Below are positions 1 to 11,800 of a DNA stretch of 64,000 nt, one piece after another (within the stretch, counting starts at the first letter, position 1; each line of letters starts with the position of its first letter). The translations under genes were made by a program, and so were the position numbers. The DNA comes from Sipunculus nudus (lineage: Eukaryota > Annelida > Sipuncula > Golfingiida > Sipunculidae), in contig CM049315.1 in the NCBI GenBank assembly GCA_026874595.1, positions 19,675,664 to 19,739,663 on the forward strand, in the 5' to 3' direction. The notes under the pieces were generated by a model. It ran no database searches. It was not told the origin of the DNA and was given only the letters and a program-made list of their open reading frames with translations.

Positions 1-203
1 TTTGTAATATGCTTTTTAAAGAGATGTTTGGACATGGCTTGTGTACAGATAGATTCTTTACAGAAAACTAATCAATTCCATGAATGGGAAAGAATATTTG
101 ACTAATTTGTACATTAAAGATACACATAAATTGACATAGGAAAACGTTTATGCTTTCAGATTATCTTTTCAATCACCCCCTATTTTACGTTACATATTTG
201 ATA

Positions 204-267
<64 letters not shown>

Positions 268-1110
268 AATATATATATATATAAATTATATATTAAATTA
301 AGGTAAGTTGCCAGGAAAGAACGAAATAAGTGCATAACAAAGCACATGGAGGTAAATGCGAATTCCAAATTATTTAAAATAATTTTTCATTTTTATTAAA
401 TTCAATAATTGAGAAACAATTTGTTTTACCATTCAAACGTTGAGGGAGCAGATTTTATTTCTAATTCATGCAGGCCTGGATGGAATGGACTGCCTGTAGA
501 GTTTGTGAACGTATTTTTGAGTTTGGTGATCGAACTTTTACCACATAGATGAGGAAATTTAGACCTAATAAGACACAGCCATGATAACATGACACTCAGG
601 CCTTCTGAAATAAACTGATAGGGGCCGGCCTAAGGTACTCAAAAATCGACGTTTGGAGTGGCAGGCTGCCGCTAAATAAAACATAGATCCAGAACTTCCA
701 TGACAAGAACCGAAGTTTTACAACCTTCGCGGGGTATGTGACCAATTAACATGTTGTCTAAATAGGTTGGCAACATTAATATGATATTTGCATTTTTAAG
801 AATACATTCATTTTCACAATAAACGAAAAATCAACAATTTATATATATATTTTTATGTTACCAAATACACTGAACTTCATCGAAGGGACGGGTTGTGAAG
901 AAAAAAGAAATTTTCTCTGATACTGATATCACTGAATTTATATGTTTTGGGTTCTTTCTTAATTATTTAGTTTTACCGAAGTCATAACCTTCTTTGACCT
1001 ACGAGGGTGTGACACCAAACTACGAGGCCTTCCAATCCATATGGCCAGGCACCATATACATGCAGCAGGCTGCGTCCTACGCTGATATGATGTTTAATTT
1101 ATACTAATAT

Positions 1111-1560
1111 TGAGGTTGGCTTTTTGTGCGAATTCGCGATATTCGCGAAGGGAAAATTATCGCGAAAATAAAATCCACGTGAACACAACGCCGCATCTGC
1201 ACATATGAACTGTAATTTAATTATCCCATATCCTCAATGGCGTCTATTGTATATTGTGTCGGTAGCGTCAATATTAGCACACACAGTATGTTACCCGTAA
1301 TATAAAGAGTGGTTGTTTAAATAATATCAATTCTTTTGTATATTTATTACATTTACATGAAAGATATCCCACCTGTGTTTTGTTTGTGCAATTGTTAAGA
1401 TGTTGCGTACATATAAGTTAATTGATATAATAATGCTCATGTAAATTGTGTAATGCTGTATGGTATATCGCGAAAATGAAACAATCTATGATGTAAAACT
1501 ATGAAGCGAAAATCGCGGATATTAAACCTCGTGAATATAAAACCAGCCATAGTAGCTTGT
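1111..1560. mobile_element. Short inverted-repeat element with CGCGAA-type ends
   Basis: GGCTTTTTGTGCGAATTCGC at the left resembles the reverse complement of the right end (GGCTGGTTTTATATTCACGA ... ATCCGCGATTTTCGC). The internal ATCGCGAAAATAAAATCCACG is a common bivalve repeat style. No coding content. Confidence 0.4.
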
Positions 1561-2133
1561 AATCTCAACATTCAGGTTAAAACGATTTATTCATAGAAGA
1601 AAAAAAAATCTAGTACATGTAAATAATTTAAAAAGAGGGGTCGTTCAGACTCGGTTCAGTGCAAGTCTTATTTAGCAGAGTATAGGGTTTGTCCGCCTGA
1701 TGGCGATATGTTATGTGTAAGACCCCCATGGTCGGTCTGTCTGTCAGAAACTTTACGGACAAAGTATTGGTCGAATGTTGCTTGACACTTAATGGAGATA
1801 TATATATCGCCGAGTACTTCTGATTAAGCGTCTTCATTACTGAAAAGGGTGATTTCGCCCAAAGCTTAGCTCTTCAAATTTGTTCTTATATCGTTTTTAA
1901 TCAACGTAAAATTATTGGGAAATACAGAATGTATGATGATTTTTTTGTTGTTGGGTGCTTTGATGTTTGTCATCGCATACAACTAATATGTATTAAAAGT
2001 AAAGGACCTGTAATTTTGCAAATTCAGTTCTCTTTTGTTTGCTTTTTTCTTCGAGATAGAGAATCGATTACTACATCGAATACATCCCTTCTGTAAAGAT
2101 TGGGAAATGGCGTACATATCAATATTTATGAAG

Positions 2134-4225
2134 ATATATATATATATATATATATATGTTGGAGCCCGTTTGCGGATCTGGCCCATCTACCGGTGGGCTT
2201 GGCCAATATGAGTATCCGTTATTGGGCTGCCCATCTGCAGATGGGCAGCCCAATAACGGATTTGATACCATGCACTTTCTGGCCCATCTGCAGATGGGCT
2301 TGGCCCAATAACCAATTTTAGTTTTTGTTAGTAATACGTTATTATTTTATTATCTTGATGACTTTTATACTCAGACAAACATTTCTCAGAACTTAAATGT
2401 GTTAAGCGAAACTTAATTCACTATCACAGCCTTACATCAATAATTTTATCATAAAAATTACATAGATGTGCATAGAAAACTACATAGATGTGCATACAGT
2501 GTTACAATATACCCTGTTAAATAACTTTTTACACACAATTCTTAATTAGTCTACATTGCATTCGTGTGTTGTTAAGAGTTTAATGAGGTTCACTTTTTAC
2601 CAAAGAGTAATAACAACTGTTGCGAAAAAATCTCATTTACATTACCACATAGATGTGACTTCACGGTACATACAATTTACTAAAGAGAAATTATATGTGG
2701 TACAAATCAGTTTCTCATATTCATTTTTAATATCCACATATATATCAAGGTTACCACATACATTTTGACAATAGAATAGTGTAATATATGTAGCAAACAC
2801 TCTCTCATGAGTCATTTGATCTCAGAGTCAATCACAATCATGCACTTTCACCAAAATAACACATCTTGATACAGTTTCTTTTGGAGAAGTGTCTTATTGA
2901 TAAGCTCTCTACTTAGCATTCGTACAGAATTGTTGGTGGTCCTGGTGATGAGAGCAACAGGGAAGTCGGACAGTACTCCTTTTTTCAGGTGATCACAGAG
3001 ATGATACCGAGGTTAAATGTAGTTTTGGCTGCAGGGGTCATTGCCGGAGAGTAGTGTCTTTGCAAAGAAAGGCCAGACCAAAAACGCCACAGAATAAATT
3101 TAAACAAAACGATAGGGTTATGTTTTACATATCTTTCACAGTAACATAGTAAGGTTTATTTTATTTTTAATATATAAAAATTTATTAGATACAACTGATA
3201 AATAAATAGATCTCTGAAACAAGCAGTCATCACGATGTTTTATATATAAATATGTTTTAATATATAAAATATAAATATAAATATAAAATTTTAATTATGA
3301 CAAGACCCCTTATAAACCATTTTAAATAAATATAATTATACTTTATACTCAGAAGATAAATAATGAAGAGATAAATTTAATACGATAAAACTACCAAAAT
3401 TCGTAGTTAATACTGACATATTAATAATTTCGGTCTGTGTGGGATACTGTTATCGAATAAAAATTTAGCTCAGCTTACTAGGAACTATTCTAAACTTATT
3501 TATAGACCCTGTTAGGATTCGGGACAATAAACATATATGTAAAATAAATCTATATTATATAAATTGAATAAATTATGATTATACAGTGATTTAAATGGTA
3601 CTCTATTTTGATAGAGTTGTACCTTTTTTGTCTAAAAGGCCATATACTATTTCATGTCATATAACCGAGTGTACTTTCATTGGTACGGATACAGGTGTGT
3701 GCTCTGTGAGTGCTTTCTAGTTAACTTGGTTATCACTAACACCATGATAACACTTAAGGGTAAACGCATTTAGGTATGACCAATTCACCAACTTAATATC
3801 GGATACACCTTACATGATAAATGAAGCACTAACATGGGCAAAGGTCTTTCGATATCCTGCATGGCCCACCTCCCTCTCGCGGATGTTCTTGGCGACGTAA
3901 AACAGACTATATCAACAGGGACTACCCGTAAATACTTGACCTCTTCTCCGAGCCTTTGCTTCAGAGGGAATAACAAGTGTGTTGGACACCCCAAGAGCAG
4001 GCAAATCCATATAAGTTCTGAGAAATGTTTGTCTGAGTACAAAGTCATCATGATAATAAAAAAAATAACGTAAAACTAATAAAACTAATATCGGTTATTG
4101 GGCCAAGCCCATCTGCAGACGGGCCAGAAAGTGCATGGTATCAAATCCGTTAACGGATCCTCAAATGGGCCAAGCCCATCGGCAGATGGGCCAGATCCGC
4201 AGACAGGCTCCAACATATATATATA
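2134..4225. mobile_element. Foldback-type element with 200-240 bp terminal inverted repeats
   Basis: The left arm 2158-2395 and right arm 4012-4214 are inverted copies. Both start GTTGGAGCC(C/T)GT(T/C)TGCGG when read inwards, share TGATACCATGCACTTTCTGG and continue to CAGACAAACATTTCTCAGAA. Both outer ends abut (AT)n. The 1.6 kb interior is AT-rich, has no transposase and no frame over 100 codons, so it looks non-autonomous. The left arm holds a 48-bp perfect palindrome absent from the right arm. Confidence 0.85.
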
Positions 4226-5040
4226 GGTCTGCTAGGGTGCGCTCTATTACAAACATGTTTACGGAGATATATAATTGGTCTTCTCGGCATTTATAAGTTT
4301 TAACATTATTTAAAAGATCTAATTTGACAGAATCCATGCAGACCAAATCAATGACCCTGTCGAAACCAAGTTTTATATTCAGTGTCAATTCTCTATTGAA
4401 CGTATACCTTTATACTCACGCAAGGAATTAACTCATGCTATATAAAATGGAAATTGTTTGGCTTTGTCAGTGGAGACTCAAGTTCAAAGGTACAGCTCTT
4501 CGATGAAGTATTATCATTTAAGGATAGCACATGATTATACATTCCTGCGAAGGACCGGACATTTAGACTTTGAAGTGTTTGACATAGAATCACCGACAGA
4601 GGAAACCCGCACCTCATCCGTGCTCTGACATATGTCCCCAAATCCTTTAGTATCTGTGAAACCAATGGACACTTTATGAAACAGAGGGTTATCCAGGACA
4701 TTTATGACCTGTGTGTTATATTTAACTCACAGCGTGACCAAATATATACGAGAACTGCATGCTTGACAGTCAAATGATAATATGTAGATCCTTTGCAAAT
4801 ATACAGAGTGATCGCGCTGGGTATAGCCATATCGATGTATCGATACTAATTGCCGTATCGTGGTGCAGAGGAGTTTAATTCTGACAATTATTCTTACGAC
4901 TAGCTAGTTCCACAGGTAAACGCAAGCAAGTGTGGCCAATTTGTCTTAAAACATATTTAAAATATGGTTATTTCATACTTTGTTTGCAATATGAAAATAT
5001 AAAGTAATCATTGTTGTGTAAATATGTATATGATTTTCTT

Positions 5041-5100
<60 letters not shown>

Positions 5101-5942
5101 TGTTGATAATTAAGAAACAATTTCTTTCTTTTTTCTCAAGCTAATCTTGCAGAGTTGAGGGAATTTATGAAAAAAACGGGCATTATATATATAACACGTA
5201 TTAAAGTTGAACATTTTTCATTTTGGTTGTTGTTAAAAATTAACATTCAGACAAATATAAAGTTTCTACACGTAACTCGGCATAGGAATGACCCAATAAT
5301 ACATCTATTATCAAGAAAACGGCCATTTTGAGATTTTCACATTATTTGGCTATTTTCATTATTTATCTTTATTGAAAATAGAGCAATAATTATTATAATA
5401 TATACATGTAATTGGACAAGGAATGGCTGACCGATAGTTCGATCAAAGGTTGGAGTTTATGTAACACTAGCACTAGCAGCAGAAAATAAACTTTCTGGTA
5501 ATCCTGAGCACAACATGATATTAAAGTAAAAGGCGTCTATTATTCTACAACAGTTAAAACTTAAACATGACATACCCTTTTTAACGACCGAATTTAGACC
5601 TGCAAGCTGGTTTATTATATTAATTGTATATACTTTTATTAAATATCCCAACTTTTCTCTACAAAACAAATATGACCAGTACAGTACTGAAAAATAGCTG
5701 AATTTTGATTCACAGTTTATTGACCGATCAGGTATAATTCAGTGTTGTTGTATTGTTAAATATGTTAAATATGTATATTATATTAATATATGATACTCAT
5801 ATCCAGATTCAGCTTCAAGCGGATTCCAACCCAATGATGCCGGTTAGAGTCGTGACCCCTTTTTCCTTTTCATCACCGACATAAGATGAACAACAAAGGC
5901 ACACTAAAGTAATCATACTCTATATAAGTTCAAAAGGTGTAC

Positions 5943-6198
5943 GAAGGGGCGTAAATATAGGGGTTGGGGTATATACCCCCCACCACTTTCTCACAGAATA
6001 ATATTTCTACATTGAAAATGAAATCTATAAAATATAAAAATTCGGTTTCATTTCTGAGTTTAAAATGAAATATTATAAATGTAAACCTGGTTTAGAATTA
6101 ACCTATAGCGAAAACAAAACACTTCATTTATTTAAACCTTTTACTTCGAGTCCTCCCCCCCCCCCCCCCCAACCCTTGAAGATAAAGTGACGCCACTG
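5943..6198. mobile_element. GGGGCGT(C/A)AATA-type MITE with poly-C interior
   Basis: The left end AGGGGCGTAAATATAGGGGT and the reversed right end CAGTGGCGTCACTTTATCTT, followed by GGGTTGGGGG, form imperfect terminal inverted repeats about 256 bp apart. A 16-base C-run lies inside the right arm. The interior resembles 44751-44860, a second copy of the family. Confidence 0.6.
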
Positions 6199-7195
6199 GG
6201 TGTGAGAGGACACAACCTGTAGGCCTTATATTGATATACAGTTCTATTGAGATAAGTCGATTTGATAACGTATCAGTGTTTTAGAATAAAAACATACCAG
6301 CCATGGTCTATTACGTCATTCAATTTGTGAGATAAGGATTCCGTTTGCACTTTTATATTTAATATAGTCACGAACTTCGGCCCGCAGCCTCTGACCTCAC
6401 TCATATATTAAGCTTCTACTACAGTACACACATATATGCCTTCCCACGGCATAAGGCCTATATGGCATAAACTTGGATTTATCTCTGCACAGAGAGCGGT
6501 GGCTGAGCCTCACTAGTATTTGGCCAACCAAGGGCCACGTAAAGCTGCAGTGAGATCAGACTGGCTGTCTCGCATCATCTTACTTCAAGCATAATTACAA
6601 AGAGACACTTTTCTATTTGGATTTAACTGAAAAATCAAAGGAATTACGTAATCGGTTCAGAACTGAGACATAAAATAAGCAAAAATTTTCTAATAGTAAT
6701 TGGGCACCTTGCAAGATGTGGTATAAACCCCCCCCCCCCCCCCCCCCGAGCTTGTATACCCACTTTCTCGACCGAATAAATCTTGGGAAATTTAAAATTA
6801 ATAAATAAAAAATGCCGTTTTCTTCTCTACTTTTGCTTGCGAGGTACAATGAAAAGTGTATGTTGCATGCTAATTCTTTAATAATACCCCACAATGCACC
6901 ATTTCAATTTTAAATTTAAAACGTTTCTACACCATGGGCGGAACATCTCCCGTATCCTACTCCTTGGTCGATTGACACCTCGCCTCTACCGCTTCAAGGT
7001 ATCGCTAAATGAGCCCTCTCCCACTTAAGAATGTATTTTCTGTCTACCCTGAAAAAAATGTGACACGAATTCACCATAATAACACATACTATAATCTTTC
7101 GTTTCTCCGTTTCCCCGAACCAGATACCAAGGAAGACTTCCATAAAGGAACACTTGATTATTCAAGGATATTATCCTAAGGTAACATTCCAGATA

Positions 7196-7540
7196 TACGT
7201 ATGCAGTACGTATGTGTATTCGGTACGTATGCGTATGCAGCTATAGAAAACGAACGTCTGATTCCGTTAATAAGTACACGCATGCGTATGCGGTACATAT
7301 GGTACAGCACCACTGAATTACAGAAGTCATCTGAAACAGGAATACCCCATGACGGACGTCAAAGTGTGGATTACCCGTCCGTCACCATGCGTATGCGTTT
7401 TCAATCGCTATCGGGGCGGCCAAAACGTGCTGCATACGCAAACGTATATATACGCATATACTTATTAATGTAATCACCCCAAAAGAATATGATGTATCAG
7501 ATTCCTAGCTGCATACACATACGTCCCGCATACGCATAGA
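7196..7540. mobile_element. Probable MITE with TATGCGTATGC terminal repeats
   Basis: GTATGCAGTACGTATGTG and CGTATGCGTATGCAGCTA at the left are matched in inverted order by TAGCTGCATACACATACGTC and CCGCATACGCATAG at the right. An open frame across it is not protein-like. Confidence 0.45.
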
Positions 7541-8590
7541 TGCAAAGCCAGCTTTAGTTGAATCCATGGAATTGAGTCTGACGTGCGTTTTGGCCCCTAG
7601 CCGTTTTTTTTAATTTTTTGGGTTATTTGAGTTGGTTAAATTATTAATTGCTCCCCCCCTCTCCCTCCCCCCTTCTTACCCCCCCCCCCCATTAACATCG
7701 ATACACAAATCTCTTTCACAAAAGCCTCGAAGGTTTTACAACCTTTAAGTGTTCCATATCAGAATGGACCACTTCGCAGTCAATGGGCGAAGGTGCATAC
7801 ATGTGTATAGTATCACACAGCTACACATAGTTACAAAGTGTAACAAAGAAGCAATTGTATTGGCCACTTGATGTTAATCAAGGTACATAGGTGCAAGGGC
7901 ACAAGTACTCATGCATATATCAGAAAAACTAGTCAATGCAAATTCAGTGACTGTCTGATTTAATGAAACACCGGTTTAATGAAATAGACGTGCGCCTTTT
8001 ACCTGAGCTGGTTGTTAAACGCTTAAAACGACCTGTAAACACTAGTGAAAGGTTATCTTGCGAGGGGGGGGGGGACAAAATAAACTTAAGTGCACTTAGT
8101 AGAACACGTGGTCACACATCTCTTAATTTGCATGGGGAAAGTCTCTTGACATTTTTGAAGGGCTTCAAGTATACATGGAGATACCTCGATGATTGAAATA
8201 TTGGCGTATTTTCACTCAGGTACCAAGTACTGATATGGAACATATCCGTGCACAACCATTCAACACGAATGTATATGGAACTGTATGCTCTATATGTATG
8301 TAAAGAAAAAGGTATGACCGAAGGCCTGACGCCGCAACGCTTGCACATACTTTGTGGTCTCTCAAATATGCGTAGGTTGCTGTGTATTCAAGCGTATACC
8401 TAGAATGGCCAACGATGCGGCAGCTTCTTGATCATGCATATTCATGAGTTGGAGACCCATTTTGGTCATCTAGATAGCCCATAGCAAGGACGTTGTGTAC
8501 ACCTGTAGTCGGTGGTACAGCTGTACAACTGTCTATAACGTGTGTTTTTGGAAAGGCCTGCGCTTCTGTAGAAGGAGAGGCCATTCACTG

Positions 8591-8622
8591 ATAAACTAGC
8601 AAAATTAGAACTGCTAGTTTAT
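8591..8622 (+). promoter_or_regulatory. Stem-loop about 100 nt before the SLC6 start codon
   Basis: ATAAACTAGCA (8591-8601) is perfectly complementary to TGCTAGTTTAT (8612-8622) with a 10-nt loop. It lies 99 nt upstream of the ATG, so in the 5' UTR or proximal promoter. No TATA box or initiator could be placed with confidence. Confidence 0.4.
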
Positions 8623-8721
8623 AGTCAGTTTTTCGTTTATTAAATATTTCATAATAACGAGCCATCAATAGGCATTATACACAAGGATTTTAAATAGGAT
8701 CCATTAAAACTTGACAGAATC

Positions 8722-8854
8722 ATGACGGAGGAACCAAAAAGGGAGAGAGAAACTTGGAACAACAAGTTGGACTTTCTTCTTGCTTGTATTGGTTTTTCCG
8801 TAGGGCTGGGGAACGTCTGGAGATTTCCATACCTGTGCTACAAAAATGGTGGAG
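8722..8854 (+). CDS. SLC6 exon 1 (residues 1-45, TM1)
   Basis: Encodes a short charged N-terminus, the [14 protein letters not shown] lead-in and the whole of TM1 with [18 protein letters not shown], the signature of SLC6 carriers. The ATG is the first in frame after a TAG nine codons upstream, and A at -3 gives an acceptable Kozak context. The exon ends in phase 1 at donor GTAGGT (8855). It stands alone, 24.3 kb from exon 2. Confidence 0.95.
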
Positions 8855-11800
8855 GTAGGTCACTTAAGTGCATTGTTTATAGGATCTATTAGATTTTAAA
8901 AATCAGTATCTGGCTTTACTTTTTAAAGGTCGGAACCATACTGACATAAAAGGACAAATTTATCTTTATCAGAAAAGGATGGTGATCACAATATTACACA
9001 TTCTGTACTGGGATGATCGAGCTGTGATAAGAGTGTCACTGAAAGTGAATATATATTATAGTATATATAAGTAGAATCCAACACTTATAATTAAAAAAAC
9101 CCCAGATAATTCATAATCAGTTTTAAAATGCACTCGCAAGTGCGGGTGCACGGAATATTAAGATATCAAGTAAATTAAATGTGACTTTAACATCCTAAAA
9201 TTACATAAAAAAAATACTTCTACACTGAAAACAATAAGAGATGATAATGTCTGCATGCCATGTCCCCTGTGATCTGCCTATTAACCTTATAGAACCACCT
9301 ATAAAATTATGTAACCCCTGTAAATTTAGTCTTGCGTCTGCTCTTAGTGGTGACCTTTTAGAATCAACAGGATACATATCGACACATCATCAGTGAATTT
9401 AAAGCAAAATCAATTGATGCCACAAGAGTAAAGATGAGGGATTCCCCATTTTAAAGAGTGGAAGGGTTTCACTTTTGCCCCCTTTTTTTGCACAGTCGCT
9501 GCAAATGACATGACGTGTAGAACTATAACCCTTTATCGCAAGAAGACACATTTGCAAAGATTCACCGCATGCACGGTCGGCCTTGCACTCAACAAACCAC
9601 GCATGCCACATCATGTTTACATGGCAGAAGAATTGTTGCGTGATTCATTTATCAGCCATACACATTTCTCTTTTACTGCACGACACCTCCCTTGGTAACC
9701 TATTTCACAACAAACTGTTTGCACTTATTCTGTTGGGAGAAAATCCCATTTATGCCCAGCATTACCAATAGCTGAAATGTTTGCATATCCCGTTTGAACT
9801 TGCATTTAGAGTAAATATTAATCTTACACCAGTATACAATTAGACAACGCAAACACTTTTTTTATTATGGTGCATTACAATTTAAATTTTATATAGTAAA
9901 TAATCATTCTTTCCTGATGAGAGTGCAATAATACTTCGATCACACGCACATCTTTGTTTGTGTGTGTGTGTGGGGGGGGGGGGGGGGTAAAGGGTCGTGT
10001 TAATGGGGCGGCCGAAAGGGTGGGAGAGTGGTCGTTTTAGAAAGTTACGACCACCAGTGAAATGATCGTCGTGTAACAGTGATGGTAAGGTGGGGTACCA
10101 CTAATAACATGCCATTGAATGGAACCCTTAAAATATGTGATGCTTAGAATATCACAATGTCGAATAATTAATATGTGTGTTGTTCACCTCAAAATACACG
10201 CTTGAAAACACTAGCTTGATTCATTCGAGACCCAGTCGGTTAGGTGCTCGGATGCTGTCATTATGAAACTCATTGAAGCAAGTGCACAAAATTCGGTAAA
10301 CACAAGGACTTGTGGGGCTCCCGTATTCGGTGCATGACGGTCTGTCAAGGTATACGACAGAAAATGTGGACGGGAAAGATTTGTAAACCCGGGAGAGTCG
10401 CCTATACGAATCCACACTATTTTTAAATTCAACAAACACTTTTATACTTTGGACATAGAATGTAATATTCTAATTTTTCGATTCTGTTGGGGTAAATTTA
10501 TTTTTCCACATTGTTTATTTCTGCTTTTTTTTACACACAATAATTAATCAATTTCACGTTAAATGGAATTTTAAACTATTGGTTTATTGTTTCTGCCGTA
10601 TCAGCATGCGATAGTGTTTTTGATGGTTTTCGTTGATTATGTAATGCCATAAAAAATGACACATCTGTACCATCGGGCTTTTGAATCTATCTACGAGTTC
10701 TCCCAAGATGTCGAAGGTGAAAGCTGTTGTCCCAGACACTGGTGTAATGCCTGAAAGTGAATTCTTTTTATAAAAATCACCAAGAGAGTTCTGGTAGTGG
10801 TAGAGAAGGAAACAAATACATCAACATCTGATAGACTAGTTGACTAGTTCTGACGTCACGGCAACAGACAAATAGAAATGCTGTTTTGTAGCCACTGCAT
10901 TTTAGAAAATTTTGCAGCAGCCATCTATTTAGAGCAAGGACACATGAATCAATTCAGACGAAGCAATCGCACCAGATACTGAAAATGCGATGTAGAGTTG
11001 ACTGGCCTCGACGTAAAGATGGTACGATATACCATCCTCCTGATTTAACGTCTGCTAAATTTGTGTAAAGGAAAACAGCGAGTTACCTATAACCTGAGGC
11101 CTTCGGAACTCAGTCCTTGAGGGGGCATGGCTTAGAAAACTTTCCATCTACACAAACTACTGTACCAAAGATCGACCCCTAAGATAAGACACGAACCAAT
11201 CCAACGCAACCCCTGGAATTCCCACGGCGCTAAGGCGATTTATGAGATTTGTATGGTCCACAGTGTTAAATGCTTCACTGAAGCACAAAAGTACCATGAA
11301 GACACACTTATTATTATTATGATTATTATTATTATAATATAGGATTTTAACACTTTATTCATGAAATACCCAAAAATAAAAAAAAAAGTATAAGTATACT
11401 TAATCGTAATCTCTGTATAAAACACTAGGGTCGAAATCGTCCCAACCTGTTTTATCAATCTTACCAGTATAACAACAAAATGGAGGCATAGAGAATAAAA
11501 AAAATGTTTAGTTTAGTGGCATGGCGGAAGTGAAATTGAGGCGTTAAGTTTAAAATGGTTAAACTAGAGTTACATAACAGGGTTTCCAAAACAAAAGAAT
11601 AATATATATAAAGGAAGCTTTCACTGGTCAAATTGCGGTAACTCTCCTCTTGTTGTTAAGGGTACTACTTCAGTTCATTAAGGACGGTGACATCACACGT
11701 TGGCACCTGGGCACATTGTGTAACAGGGACCTGTTAACACCGCACCTTTCCGATGGGTAGTCTGTAATGAGGTTGAATAACACAATAGACAAAGCATATC

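Larger units (their letters stand above)
1..8590. other. Upstream intergenic sequence
   Basis: Outside the elements at 1111-1560, 2134-4225, 5943-6198 and 7196-7540, this stretch shows (AT)n tracts (207-292, 5043-5098), a 20-base C-run at 6728-6747 and AT-rich unique sequence. No exon, RNA gene or clear promoter was identified. Confidence 0.6.

Noticed and set aside
10211..10439. Two overlapping minus-strand frames downstream of the reverse transcriptase fragment
   Set aside because: Considered as the 3' end of the same retroelement, but no conserved block could be matched.
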